The notes under the pieces: model-generated
The model's database searches: none
Told to the model about the DNA's origin: nothing
What the model saw: the letters and a program-made list of their open reading frames with translations, nothing else
Position numbers and translations under genes: made by a program
In this document: piece after piece, positions 12,346 to 24,025 of the stretch
Position numbering within the stretch: position 1 is the first letter of the stretch
How the letters are laid out: every line of letters starts with the position of its first letter
Source of the DNA: Patiria pectinifera
Taxonomy: Eukaryota > Echinodermata > Asteroidea > Valvatida > Asterinidae
NCBI GenBank assembly: GCA_029964075.1
Contig: CM057147.1
Coordinates: 20,915,513-20,979,512, forward strand
DNA: 64,000 nucleotides
Direction: 5' to 3'

Positions 12346-13454
12346 ATGGTAAAAAAACGAAAACGGGGTTGATAAACTTAGTCAAAAGTGTGTATCATTC
12401 TGAGTTAAACTAAGTAAATTGTGTAAAAAGCAAAGTCGACAAACATGTTATTTTTTTTATTTGAGCTTAAATTCTTAAACTACTTGGTGTCTCTCCTTTG
12501 CATCACTTTCCCCTTGAACATTACCCTTCGCATTAAAAGTATTTTTAGAAACTAAAAATAGGTTCGAAGTGTGTCAAATGAATGCCCTGGGACGAATTTT
12601 GCTCCTAAAGTACTTGACAATAGCCACGACCCGTATAATAATTTCTTTTCATGGCGGTTTGGTAACACTGTACTTCCGTTTGTTATTCTTGTACATTCTA
12701 GCCCTGAGGATACAAACTCCGACTTTTATTTAGCATCGTTCTCTTGGGAAATCCCCCTCCGTCTTGCCTCTGTCTCCTCCCCCGTGTTACTCCAGGTCGC
12801 TCAGGGTTGTCTCTCATCACACTGACCCGCTTGGCATCAGTCCCACCCATCCACTTATGGCGAGAAGCTGTATACGCCCGGGGCATCTTAAAGAGCCTTT
12901 AGATTAATGGACAAGTTATCATGCCGATTTCTCTCGTGTTTCCTTCATCTCCAGTGTGGACCGACTCTTGTTTGAATTGAGATTTGGATTTAAATTATCT
13001 CCTTTGTAAAATATTACAATGATTTTGACTATTGTGTTTAACACTACACCCTACGGATGAGACAGCAAGACAGGAGACAGCAAGTTCATGAACTACACAG
13101 TGCATTCCTTTATGACAAATGCTGGCACCGAGTATTTAGAGTACAGGTACGTCCGTCAGACGAAGACATTCATTTGTGAGGAATAATTCTATTGTATATA
13201 AGTATCTGGAAGGTTTAAAAGCTTAAACCTGTATAATAAACCACTGATATCAAAACAGGAGCTGCATAATCGTGAAGTCGGTTTAACATTAATTCTCGTC
13301 TATCATTATCATTCAGTGCCACCTTATTAATTATAGAGAAACCGTTCGGGATTGAAACAAATGCTGAAACTTGGCCCAGAAGCAGGCAACACTCACTCCA
13401 TAAAATTCATCGCATACAATGAGAGCAGGCCTAAGTCTACGCTTTCAAATCCAT
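12346..13454. other. Intergenic DNA, nothing recognised
   Basis: Only short ORFs without domains are present. A short repeat (GACAGCAAGACAGGAGACAGCAAG) lies near 13060-13085. No mobile-element ends could be defined. Confidence 0.35.
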
Positions 13455-13524
13455 TTTGTGAGTTTGTGTGGCCCTTCAGAACCAGGGAGAACTCAACGTT
13501 TCGAGCAGTATGCTCTGCCCGTCC
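13455..13524 (-). ncRNA. Hammerhead-ribozyme-like motif, degraded copy 1
   Basis: On the minus strand the stem GGGCAG / CTGCTC encloses a short loop and is followed by GAAACG, as in the two copies at 30957 and 36038. The expected CTGANGA box is damaged here, reading GGAC in place of the full box. About 70 bases of flank are shared with the other copies (GTGAGTTTGTGTGG on plus). It is probably a relic of a retroelement end. Confidence 0.45.
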
Positions 13525-13839
13525 AGATTTGTTTCATGTTGCAAGAAGGCTGTGTAACTTCAAACTTACTTTTATTGCGCTCTTTGCCTTGCAAACCTTC
13601 AAATCTTAATTCATACAGTGCTTATGAAGTGCTAAAAAATAAATGCCACATGCGCGCTGTGTCCAGAACACAAACTATGGCTACTGCCCAAGTAGCTCGC
13701 TATAGCGAGACGTATATGTCAAAAATCGAACAATAAGCTCACTGGGACCGGCTGGTTGACATGCATCAGGCGACAAAAGGATCGAATAGCGCAATAGGTA
13801 GATAGATGAAAATGACTGGTAGATCAAAAATAGATAAAT
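13525..13839. other. Intergenic DNA, nothing recognised
   Basis: Two overlapping short ORFs (to 13609 and 13736) carry no known domain and overlap the retroelement-like motif at 13.5 kb. Confidence 0.35.
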
Positions 13840-14090
13840 CAGCTTACTTTATATATCTTGATATCGATTGTGAGATGTCTCGTAATGGTTTAGAGATATC
13901 TTTAAATCGTTTTGGGGATATATTGAAAGCGATTTCGAAATATATCGAAATGAGCTAGACATAAAATTATCTTGAAATCGATTGGGAGATATCTTCAAAT
14001 GATTTCAATATATCTATAAATCATCAAATCTATTTAGAGATATCTCAAAATTTATCTTTAAATCTTTTCGAGATATCTTGAAATAAAACA
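13840..14090. repeat. Degenerate array of GATATC-centred palindromic units
   Basis: About eight to ten imperfect units of roughly 25-30 bases built around GAGATATCT and AAATCGATTT follow one another. Most units contain a self-complementary core. The array is AT-rich and non-coding. Confidence 0.7.
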
Positions 14091-14970
14091 AAGCCACTGC
14101 TTTAACACAAATAAATGTCACTAGTGTACGCCATTTTAAAAAAACGTTTGTTTTACCGTAACGCCTTTAACCCGAGTGAACATGGACTCTCATCATCGTC
14201 CGTGCGCGCCTAATCCCCTTTGACCAACCCTTAATCCAAGTTGACCCGCCTCTAATCCCGGTTGATGTTACCCAAGGTGCCGAAACAAACACTGAAAGTG
14301 GACCCTTAGCTGCTAGCACTCATCGCGAGCCTTTTTATCCCAGCACGTCACTTTAGGCGTTACAAATTGGGTCCCGCATTATGACGTGATGATGTATCAA
14401 GGTTAACCCAGGCGAGATGGAGTACAAGTGGAATTGAAGACGGTATCAGAGGACTGAACGACACAGCAACTTAATGAAAATTCCTTACAAGTCGGCCATA
14501 GGTCAGGATAAAGACCTTTCAATACAGTAAAAAATAAAACACTTAGAGGACAAAATAAAAAAGCCTTTGTTAAAAAAAAACAATTATACGTTTTCCATTT
14601 AACTCTAATAGGCAAGCCATTTGATAAAAGAGACACGCATTTTGTCTAGAGGGGCAAAGCACATTATTTCCAAAAATCCTTGTAGGCCTACTTTAGCCTA
14701 GCATATTCTCAATGAAGGATTTTTGTCGAGGTTTTTTGTTTGGGGGGGCGGGACATTTGCCTACCCCACCCCACTGACACCCCTGCGGACGTCCATGTTG
14801 TTTAAATTAAATTAACAGCAATATGACTTCGCACCTCGTCTTCTTTTCTTTTCTTTTTCTTCTTCTTTTTTTTGTCTTTTTTTCCACTTCCCGCGCTGGG
14901 GGGGGGGCGAAGCGATCCCCCCCCCGCCTGATCCTGGCGACGCCGATGGCGGGATGGTGGCACGTCTATC
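14091..14970. other. Intergenic DNA with pyrimidine tract and G/C homopolymers
   Basis: The stretch includes TAATCC..TTGACC repeats near 14210-14265, a TTTTCTT-rich tract at about 14840-14885, and G and C homopolymers at 14898-14927. GGCGACGCCGATGG near 14936 resembles the end of the hAT-like MITE at 49235 (GGCGACGCCCATG), so a related element may end here. Confidence 0.4.
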
Positions 14971-15320
14971 TTAGAGGACAAGACAATAATTTTTCGGGTA
15001 AATGAGTAATAAAGGCTTTTGTATTTTTGTTGTTCTATTGTTCAATGTTTAAAGCTACTTGCATGGGTAGCAAACCTGGAGAGGACATACCCACACATCC
15101 GGGGGGGGGGGACATTAACAAAAGACAGTGTAAGTCAAAAACTAATCTTAGAGGACAAGACAATAATTTTTCGGGTAAATGAGTAATAAAGGCTTTTGTA
15201 TTTTTGTTGTTCTATTGTTCAATGTTTAAAGCTACTTGCATGGGTGGCAAACCTGGAGAGGACATACCCACACATCCGGGGGGGGGGAGGGGGAACATCA
15301 ACAAAAGACAGTTAAAGTCA
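14971..15320. repeat. Tandem duplication with 177-bp period
   Basis: TTAGAGGACAAGACAATAAT starts at 14971 and again at 15148, and the two units then match almost base for base through a G homopolymer (about 15103 and 15279) and ACAAAAGACAGT. The high similarity indicates a recent duplication. It is non-coding. Confidence 0.85.
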
Positions 15321-17095
15321 CAAACTAAACTCCGTGATATGGACAAGAAATAAAACGACATCTCCGCCAAAAAAAACCCAGCGATACTACACAGCTTGTA
15401 CTTGAAATCCGTTTGCGAATATATGACGATCAACCAAACGACTACTTATACTGTTTCCTGTGCGTATCATGGTGACATTTGCAAGCAATTGATGTATAGT
15501 TCCCAACCCCCTCCCCCATTGTGAACCTGTATAGTCACGTGACAGGCGATTAAGACGTCTAAGATATTTTTTACGACCCGTTACCGTGACCAGGCCTGCG
15601 GTCAGTGACCAAGTCCAATGGTTCTCCGAACGCAACATCATAACTTGTTCCAAGTTCAAGAATGCTTCATGTTCATTCGTTGTGCTTGTGTGCATAAGGT
15701 AAAAGTGACTAGTGCAAGTCTAGGTACACTTGTTCTTGGTCTAGGTATACTTGGCTGACAGTCAATTGTACACAATCAACACACATGTACACAATCAACA
15801 CAGTGAATCATTTCTGAGCTTTAACCAAGAATTCTACTTCCCAAGCCTCACCTTCTTCACATTCACTTTGCTGTACGGGTGTGCAGAGAAAGTCAGGCGC
15901 ACCCGAAGCCTAGATTTGCGGAATGGGCCGTGAAAAGAAACCGGAGTGGGGTCACAATATACCGCCCTCTGTAAGACTACACATTGTGGCCACAGTCAAA
16001 TACACAAGCGGCTATGGCTTCGCATGTGCCGCTGACGCGCCACGGAGAGTAGCCGGAGCCGTTGATAGCACCACCTGTCTCGGAAAAGATCGACATTTAA
16101 ATTATTTCTTCAAAGTTTTGATTATCATTTACTACTCCCAAGCAAGTGGTTTTTACATCTTTATTACCGACCGCAGCGAAGATACAAGTACTGTTCCGCT
16201 TGTAATTGTGTAACCTCTCACACACCAACCTTCGTAATATCCATTAAGGCTTTGGAATAGCTAATATTAAAAGTCCTGGTAGATAAATTTGAAAACAAAA
16301 ATCCAATTATTTGTATTCATAATCAGATCCCTTGAACTATGGCACGCCCTGCCTTTCCAACCAGCATTTTCTAACATAATATCGACTACATTTACTGGTT
16401 TGTATTTTGTGCATAGCCTATGTAAAATGCCTCCGCTAATTTTGGTATTGGATAAAAGAAAAAAGCGGCCCCATAAGTCTTACCTATAGGGTCCTGTGCA
16501 AAGTAAATCGGCAGCGATGCATAATGCATCGAATCAAAATGTGTTGACACTGTAGGAAATGTTCATTACTCATGATAGTCATCAAGTTATTTGAGATTGC
16601 AAATGGAGCTCCATCCATCAACAATGGCCGGACAAAAAATGCCCCTGAAATTTTGAGAAACGCTCGACCTAATTAATTCGTAGTTGATTGTGCTCAAAAA
16701 AGAGAGAATGGTTTACTTTGTACTCGTGATTGTAATGTAAACGGACAGCTGTTGGGGTTGTTAGTTTGTGTTATTGTGTGGGATAATTGTTTCTTTTGGA
16801 AATGTGATGGTCCAATTTAATGACTTTTTTATTGATCTGTTTAAGCATAATTAACTCTCTGGGCCAAGTTTGCCGTGTGACAGTGTTAACGAGCTGTTTT
16901 GCTTTGGTATTTGTACATCGGTAGGTGACAAAAACAGTGGTAGTCGCATATATTCAGCAATACCAGCAGAAATACAGACCAGAGGTGTGCCTGATATGCG
17001 AGTTCCATCTGCTGGAAGGGTGAAAGAAAAACGTGTGATAGAAAATTCCGAGACTATCCACGTCTCGGAGCTCTTGAGTCCAACCTGCCTCTAAG
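15321..17095. other. Upstream region of the 17-kb GPCR, no other gene recognised
   Basis: No coding or RNA gene is recognised. Short tandem CACAATCAACACA units lie at 15771-15801. The last few hundred bases should contain the 5' UTR and promoter of the GPCR at 17096, or an upstream non-coding exon, but no clear TATA box was identified. Confidence 0.35.
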
Positions 17096-18301
17096 ATGGA
17101 TAACTCCTCGTCTGTTGTTGACAACACTTCAGAGTCAAATGATGGGATCAGCGATTGCTACTTCCCGGTGATGAATCTAACGGACGAGCGTATCGCAGAG
17201 TTCTACTTACTGAATGCGCTAACCGGCCGGGTGATCCTGATAGTCATGTTCATCATCTTAGCTATCGGTGTTCCAGGGAACCTGACGTTTCTCATCACGG
17301 TGTTCCGGGTGCAGGCCATGCGCAACGCCACCAACATGTACCTGACCAGCCTTGCTGTGGTTGACCTTACCTTCCTGTCGATAAGTATTTTCACGTACTT
17401 CTTCTACTTCAACAACACCGTCCGGACCCATCTAACTACCGCTGATGTGGTGGGTTGCATCGGTGCCTTCATCGTCCCCTACTTCACCTACTTCCTGTCC
17501 ATCTCTACCGTAACTCTGGTGACGCTGGACAAGTACAACGCTGTCTGCAACCCCATCAGCTACATCCAGAGGCGAAACAAACTACGGGCACTTCGGCTCA
17601 TCATCGGCAGCTGGGTAGTTGCCGTACTGCTGGCTGGATTGGTCATACTTCGCTTCGCCAGGATGGTTAAATTTTGTGCTGTGTGGCCGGACACGGAGAA
17701 GTATCAAGACCTCCCTGTGGTGCTTGGATACTGCGTCTCTATCTCGGATGCCGGGTTTATAGTCGGGCATCTGGTGGAGGCAGTGGTCTTTGTTGTGGCT
17801 CTGGTGGTTAATGCGGTCATGTACGCACGGATCATCCTTCACCTCAGCGCTCGAGTCAACAAGAAGAAACAGCAGCAGCAGACGATCCCTACCCAGGCCA
17901 CTCAGATTCGCAATCAAGTCTCGCGGCTTCTCATCACCTTCGGTACGGTGTTCTTCCTGTGCCAGGCTCCGTTCGTCATCATCTCCTTGGCCAACATCGT
18001 GGACTATCTCATTGGCACGCCACCCGCGGTCACCTACCGGAAGCTTGTTCTCCCGCTGACCATCAGCCACGTTTTCATCTTCCTGAATTCTGCCATCAAC
18101 CCGGTCATCTACAACTTGACCAGCAGGATCTACCGCAATGCCTTCAAGCAGACCGTGTGCGGTGACCGCTGCACTCCGACAAGATGCGATAGCGTCACCT
18201 CACTACCGATTGACAAAGCAGACCCGCCCGATAACAATAGCTTCGAAAACAGATTGCAAGATGATGAAGATGATGTCGATGCTAGAGATTCTAAGCTGTA
18301 A
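17096..18301 (+). CDS. Intronless rhodopsin-type (class A) peptide-receptor-like GPCR
   Basis: This 401-residue seven-transmembrane receptor is encoded in one uninterrupted exon. The N-terminus carries N-glycosylation sequons at N3, N10 and N27. TM1 has GVPGN (N62, the family 1.50 Asn), TM2 has LAVVD (D90), Cys121 and Cys194 can form the TM3-ECL2 disulphide, TM4 has W173, TM5 has Y243 and TM7 has NPVIY (335-339). Two motif positions are unusual: the DRY box is DKY (145-147) and the TM6 CWxP motif is CQAP (289-292). A poly-Gln patch lies in the third cytoplasmic loop, and the tail is acidic. The start ATG has a favourable A/G context (AAGATGG). The TM1-TM2 style is that of neuropeptide receptors such as thyrotropin-releasing hormone or growth hormone secretagogue receptors, but the ligand cannot be assigned. 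It is a distant relative of the three paralogs at 28.8-45.9 kb. Confidence 0.95.
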   Translation: MDNSSSVVDNTSESNDGISDCYFPVMNLTDERIAEFYLLNALTGRVILIVMFIILAIGVPGNLTFLITVFRVQAMRNATNMYLTSLAVVDLTFLSISIFTYFFYFNNTVRTHLTTADVVGCIGAFIVPYFTYFLSISTVTLVTLDKYNAVCNPISYIQRRNKLRALRLIIGSWVVAVLLAGLVILRFARMVKFCAVWPDTEKYQDLPVVLGYCVSISDAGFIVGHLVEAVVFVVALVVNAVMYARIILHLSARVNKKKQQQQTIPTQATQIRNQVSRLLITFGTVFFLCQAPFVIISLANIVDYLIGTPPAVTYRKLVLPLTISHVFIFLNSAINPVIYNLTSRIYRNAFKQTVCGDRCTPTRCDSVTSLPIDKADPPDNNSFENRLQDDEDDVDARDSKL

Positions 18302-21300
18302 GAACAAATTTGTAGCAAATCTGGTAGCGTAACATAATGCAGACCTGGAGGAAATATATAACATTGGATAATAATATCCGTTCCTTGAACAACTCACATG
18401 AGAGAAAGGTCTTACCAGAGTGAATTTGAATCCACGATATCCTGCTGGTTTATAAACAACTCACTTCATCCTATGCGCCAACTGAGTCCAGTGATAAACA
18501 CTTGGCGCTTCTCCATGAAGATGACAAAAGCTTTTAAGTCACACGCTCGCAGTCTCAATACTCTTTAACAAAATGTAGTCTTTTGAGCACAAATCTGAAA
18601 TTATAACAGTAAATTCGGCACCTAAAGACAGTCTGTTTCAATCAAGGGTTTTCGTCATGTCTTTGCTGTGGACGAAACTCGGTATAAGATTAATTTTGAT
18701 CCATGAGAACAACAGGGCCAACTCCACCTTTTTGTTATTGCGCTTAGAATCCACACAGTATTATGACACTTCGTGTGTAACAGAAAGGCCTGGGTACTCA
18801 CTCTTTTCTTAGGTATTGAACAAAGACAAAAGTGAGCAATTTGGCACTGTCCTCCACGTATTTACAAAACGAACGTTTTTGTAGACGCACAATTATTGTG
18901 TTCATGCTTCCCAGTGTTGTGGCCGAGTCCTATTTTTCCGAGTACCGAGTACTGCCGAGTACTTAATAACGTTGTGTGGACATCCATCCCCCTGTATTGT
19001 GGGACATTAATCGGTTAACTATTCCAATTTGATTGCTTTAATTCAATGTGCACTCTTTCAACTACTAGTGGTATATATTCAGGCAGTAGTGTGCGGACTC
19101 TCTGCACAAATTTGACTTTCGGATAATTATGTACATTTTAATCATTAACGTTTGTACAGAATTGAAAAGTGGAAAACTAAAAAATACTGGTCTTGCTTTG
19201 AATTATTAATAATAATAATGTTAGGTATTACCATCCACTGACCTAATTATTGTTTCTGCGGGGGGGGGGGCAATATCACATGACCGCGATGGACAGGATT
19301 TTTCCCGTTTCCGAAAAAAGGTCGAAGTTTACCGAATACGTTTTCGTTGACACTCAGATATGTTCTCGATAGAGCGCGTACTTTAGGATGTAAAATTGTT
19401 TGATTTTAAATGATTTAACATCAAAAATACCTAAACTTGTTATCATGCCTGTCCATGTTGAGTCCAACCAATCAAGGCTCGCATTTACGACATTCAATAC
19501 CAGGCGATGCAAAGTTCCCAGCATCTGATGTAGTTAAAGTCCGTCTCGGCCTTTTGCCTCTAGTATGCACTCACTCGGACGAGGACAGCGCTTTGCTGTG
19601 TCAATGTAACGGCTACCTGGTCACGGCCACATTGGCCACAGAGACGTCATATGGCTCGTCAGGTCATCAGATCAACCTGCGACGCAGATATTGTGCGGGT
19701 ATAGGCTTATAACGGCCATAACTTGCGAATAGAAATGAAAGCAATGATATAAAGTTAATTACCAACTAACACCAGTCTCCTATGAAATAATTTAAAACTT
19801 GTGATTAAACATACCCTAATGTTTAAGCCACATTAAAAACATATATATAATCGAAAAGAAAGCGAGGCTTGAAACGGATAACTAGTCTGGCACCATCCAG
19901 TTCAACAGTTAACAATTTATGAAATACATTCAAGGAACACGATCAAAAATGGCTTCCTTGTGATTAAGGTGTACAGGAAACAAAATGTATCTCGGAAGTT
20001 AGTTGCTGATTATATATAACTATGGGCAATGTGTATTTCACATCAAAATGTGATCAATATACACATGGGTTCGGTGTAGTAGCCACATAAAATGGTGATA
20101 TTAACCAGTTGGTGACATATCCCGTAACTATTTTATGGTCTCTATTAGAAATGGTATAAGTTTGTATGGTTATTTCGTATGGCACAGTATTGGTAATGTG
20201 CATTCACATTTCAAAATTGTAAGATGTACATATGTAAGTTTGATGAAATAAACACATAAAATGGTGACTTTACCAGTTATTTTTTACCCGAGCTCCTATA
20301 TTATTATCTTATTATGGGGATTCTGTGCTGACAGAGTTAGTAAAGAATTGCTGTGCTTGCGCTATCTGCACAAACTTATGTTCTTCACAAATACTAGGAA
20401 AAGATGTTGTTCTTACAGGCATGCAAACTTAACTACAAAAACCATCACTAAGCCACTGAACGACCTGAATAACAAGGCAATAAAACTGATAAAAGTGATG
20501 GTATCTTCAGTACAATGTGAATGTCAAGGATATTAATATAATGAAAGCCGTACGTGCCAAAGTATTATTGCTCCTACATATTTTGACCGATTCAACCAAA
20601 CTTTGTCAAAAGTATCAGTAGCCCAGCCCCAACATGTCACATGACCAAACTGGGGTCAAAGGTCATCATGGGGCCACTGGGGTCAAAAAGCTGATTCGTT
20701 TTTCTACTCCAAACAATACTCCTTCCAGAAAGTACATGGCACAATCACGTGACTCATGCATGAACACGAATTCGTTGGCCCGCTGTTGATCTATTCGATT
20801 GAGCGATCTCTACTCTTAAATTAACGTGTGGTCCCTAGAGAGAATTTTCACTAAAAAAAAATATTAATGTCTACTCTACTAAACAAATAAAGATATATAT
20901 TGGCTTATTACAGATATCCATTGTGTTTAGAAAACCCCTGAAGTACTATATCAAGGCCCATTCAGGTGCGTAATTGATATTTCAACATCGTTTCTCTTGG
21001 AATTGGCTATCTCATTCAGCCTTTAATTTATGTGGTTTTCAAATCAAGGCGTGTGCCAATCGAATTGATGTCAATGATTCTGAGTATAGATCTGTTATTT
21101 TCAAATAAACCAATTTTAGTAAAATTATGGCGATTGGAAACGATTGACAGCATTTTGTAATTGGTTCTGGAAATAATACTGTCATGTGATATACCATGCA
21201 TATAACTTGAATAACGTCGTATATAGTTTATGTAACGTAGTTGCAAATGTATACTTTAAAAGATGAATATCAATATTGTACATGTACGTGAATAAAATAC

Positions 21301-21509
21301 AAATGAAATAACAAAATTGTCCTTAAATGTGGTTGTTATTCGACTTTACATTGCGATTTTTATGATATTTTTATAGTCATGTAACACAGGCGTGTAACAC
21401 AAAGAACAACAAAAACTAGAAGCAAAACACACGGAGGCGAGGCGTGAGAGCAGGTTGCGTTTGAAGAAAGTCCCTGAGATTCCTGTGAAGGATCCAGAGC
21501 CAAGAGGGC
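18302..21509. other. Intergenic DNA, no gene recognised
   Basis: This is the 3' flank of the GPCR followed by AT-rich DNA. A diverged duplication (CACATAAAATGGTGA at 20086 and 20252) is present. A DR1-like nuclear-receptor motif (GGGGTCAAAGGTCA) lies at 20652-20665 within sequence that looks repetitive (several GGGTCAAA copies). Short ORFs at 19437 and 20261 have no domain. Confidence 0.4.
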
Positions 21510-21705
21510 GCCCTATACTCACATCTAATAAAACCTGGACACGACATTTTGCTCTCCAAACTGTTGACAAAATCCTGCTTGTAAGGGATTCGTGCGCCAA
21601 AAAAAGAGGGCGCGTTTTACCACTTTTGAGAGCTCCGTGGACGATGTGCCTGTGCGTACTGTACTGTATTGTTTCGCGCGCGAATTACGCACGACTTCCT
21701 GAATA
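21510..21705. repeat. Left inverted repeat of a 3.2-kb composite block
   Basis: Segments such as TAATAAAACCTGGACACGAC, GCGCCAAAAAAAGAGGGCGC, TTTTGAGAGCTCCGTGGAC and CGCACGACTTCCTGAA recur in reverse-complement order at 24590-24745. The arms are about 160-195 bases with moderate divergence. Confidence 0.75.
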
Positions 21706-22016
21706 AGCTATTAGACTAAGAGCTGGATATAGGGTTTTATCAAAATTTCGGGAACAAATCCCCTGATTGTCTTAAAGCATAGTATCATCGACCCTATTCA
21801 CAGAATGGCCAGTCTTAAGTTTCGCTAGATCAGACAAAGGCCCATTGGCGCCATGCCTAATGTGGCCGATTTTGCATTTAATCAAAATATTGAGAACAAG
21901 AACAAAACCAGTACCGGTATCATTTGGTAGCTTGGAGCTTGTAGATTATAGAAATATATTAAGTTAAGAACGATTTTCGATCAGATTAATTAACTAAAAA
22001 GCGTCCCGAAAAGACA

Positions 22017-22935
22017 CTGTTTAGGGAGAGAAAAACAATATTTCGTTAAAATCTTCTTTATAGTTTGTCTTCTTTTCATGACCAATCATCTGGCCACAAT
22101 TCAATTCAATTCTCCAATTAATTTTTGAGAAAGCGTGTAGACGAGGACTATCATTCCTGTGCAAAAGTGAGGCAAATGTTCTGTTTAGACTGACACTGCA
22201 GCCCATCGCCAAATTTTGCTACGTGTTGCGACACAAGACACTGTTTAGGGAGAGAAAAACAATATTTCGTTTAAATCTTCTGTCTATTTTGTCTTGTTTT
22301 CGTCACCAATCATCTGGCCAAAATTCAATTCAATGCTCTAGTTAATTTTGAGATAGCATGACGTGGTGGACTATCGTTCCTGTGCAAAAGTGAGGCAAAT
22401 TTTCTGTTTGGACTGCCACTGCAGCCCATCGCCAAGTTGTTCTCCGTGTCGCGACACAAGACACTGTTTAGGGAGAGAAAAACAATATTTCGTTTAAATC
22501 TTCTGTCTAGTTTGTCTTCTTTTCATGACAATTCATCTGGCCAAAATTCAATTCAATGCTCCAATTAATTTTTGAGATAGCATGTCATGGTGGACTTTCG
22601 TTCCTGTGCGAAAGTGAGGCAAATTTTCTGTTTCGACTGCCACTGCAGCCCATTGCCAAGTTTTGCTACGTGTTGCGACACAAGACACGGTTTAGGGAGA
22701 GAAAAACAATATTTCGTTAAATCTTCTGTCTATTTTGTCTTCTTTTTATGACCAATCATCTGGCCAAAATTCAATTCAACGCTCCAATTAATTTTTGAGA
22801 TAGCATGTCGTGGTGGACTATCGTTCTTGTGCAAAAGTGAGACAAATGTTCTGTTTGGACTGCCACTGCAGCCCATCGCCAAGTTGTTCTCCGTGTCGCG
22901 ACACAAGACACTGTTAAGGGAGAGAAAAACAATAT
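22017..22935. repeat. 224-bp tandem satellite with ABAB higher-order pattern
   Basis: The unit beginning CTGTTTAGGGAGAGAAAAAC starts at 22017, 22241, 22464, 22688 and 22911 (the last truncated), a period of 223-224. Units 1 and 3 end in TTTTGCTACGTGTTGCGACAC, whereas units 2 and 4 end in TTGTTCTCCGTGTCGCGACAC. This implies duplication as an approximately 447-bp dimer. Confidence 0.9.
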
Positions 22936-23041
22936 ATGGGCGTGACTGTAACCTTCTCCTTTTCCTTTTCGCTGATACCGTTGCAACGCAATGTGGGAAA
23001 GAGAAAATAAAACCAGTTTGTATTGATGCCTTGTCATCAAT

Positions 23042-23945
23042 TTATTTAATTCTACCATGCAGGTAATATTGGATTGCAGGTATTATGGGACGCATGAAAT
23101 AAAATCGGCGCTTGTTCAACTGTAAACCTTCGGCGGCAAGAAATAGCGCCCCAATAGTTGTAATAGATCATTGCCTTCACTGCAAACGTGGATGATTAGT
23201 TGTCGAACTGAAATTGTACTGAAAAAAAACCACTTAAATTGGACAAGGCATGTGAAGTTAGCAGTATTGTTTCCTCTGATCTAAAAATAGATATTTTACA
23301 AAATATGCTGAAATTGTTGAACAGTCCGGGGGTAAGCTGAATTCTTGTAATATTTAGGAACTTTATGAAGTGTTTTCAGCGTGTTGTGGGGTACTGTATT
23401 TAAGGATTTATTAACCGTAAAATGCCTAAGGTTTTATTAACCATTGAATGGGATCTCCCGCGTCACAACGAGGTGCAGGTAATATGGGAAAATGGTGGAC
23501 AGGGTTTGTTTACTGCAGTGGCTTAGAATCACCGTCCCATATTAATACCTGCACATAGTGTCCCATAATACCTGCATACACCGTCCCATATTACCTTTGG
23601 TGATGACGTCATACTTTGCATCTTACTGTCATAATGGATACAACACGGTATAAATTGTTGCATTGATTTGCATTTGTAAATACATTTCAGTTGTGCAAAG
23701 CAATTTAAATATCACTGCAATGTCTTAGAATCACCGTCCCATATTACTTGCACACAGTGTCCCATATTACCTGCATACACTGTCACATATTACCTTTGGT
23801 GATGACGTCATACTTTGCATCTAACTGTCATAATGGATACAACATGGTATAAATTGTTGCATTAAAAGGAAGGGTAGTTGAATGACTTTGTCTCTGTTTA
23901 TGCAAATTATGTAAATGAGCTTAATGGTCCCATATTACCTGCACT
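23042..23945. repeat. Repeat cluster with iterated GGTAATATGGGAC motif in both orientations
   Basis: The motif GCAGGTAATATGGGAC or its inverse GTCCCATATTACCTGC, with small changes, occurs about ten times: near 23060, 23080, 23473, 23538, 23557, 23579, 23737, 23757, 23781 and 23929. It faces inwards from both ends. A 202-bp direct duplication (23512 and 23714) lies inside and carries a perfect CRE palindrome TGACGTCA in each copy (23604 and 23803). No ORF is associated. It is probably a non-autonomous element with iterated terminal binding sites. Confidence 0.65.
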
Positions 23946-24025
23946 TACCCTATCCGCGTTAGAGTGATTTTAGGTCAGAGTAATTACGTTAAGAGCGGCG
24001 TCAAAAGCCCGGTATAGGTATAGGC

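Noticed and set aside
17582-18070. 162-codon minus-strand ORF inside the GPCR
   Set aside because: Antisense shadow of the receptor reading frame with no domain of its own.
23042-23945. CRISPR array
   Set aside because: The repeated motifs occur in both orientations with irregular spacing in a clearly animal genome; not CRISPR.
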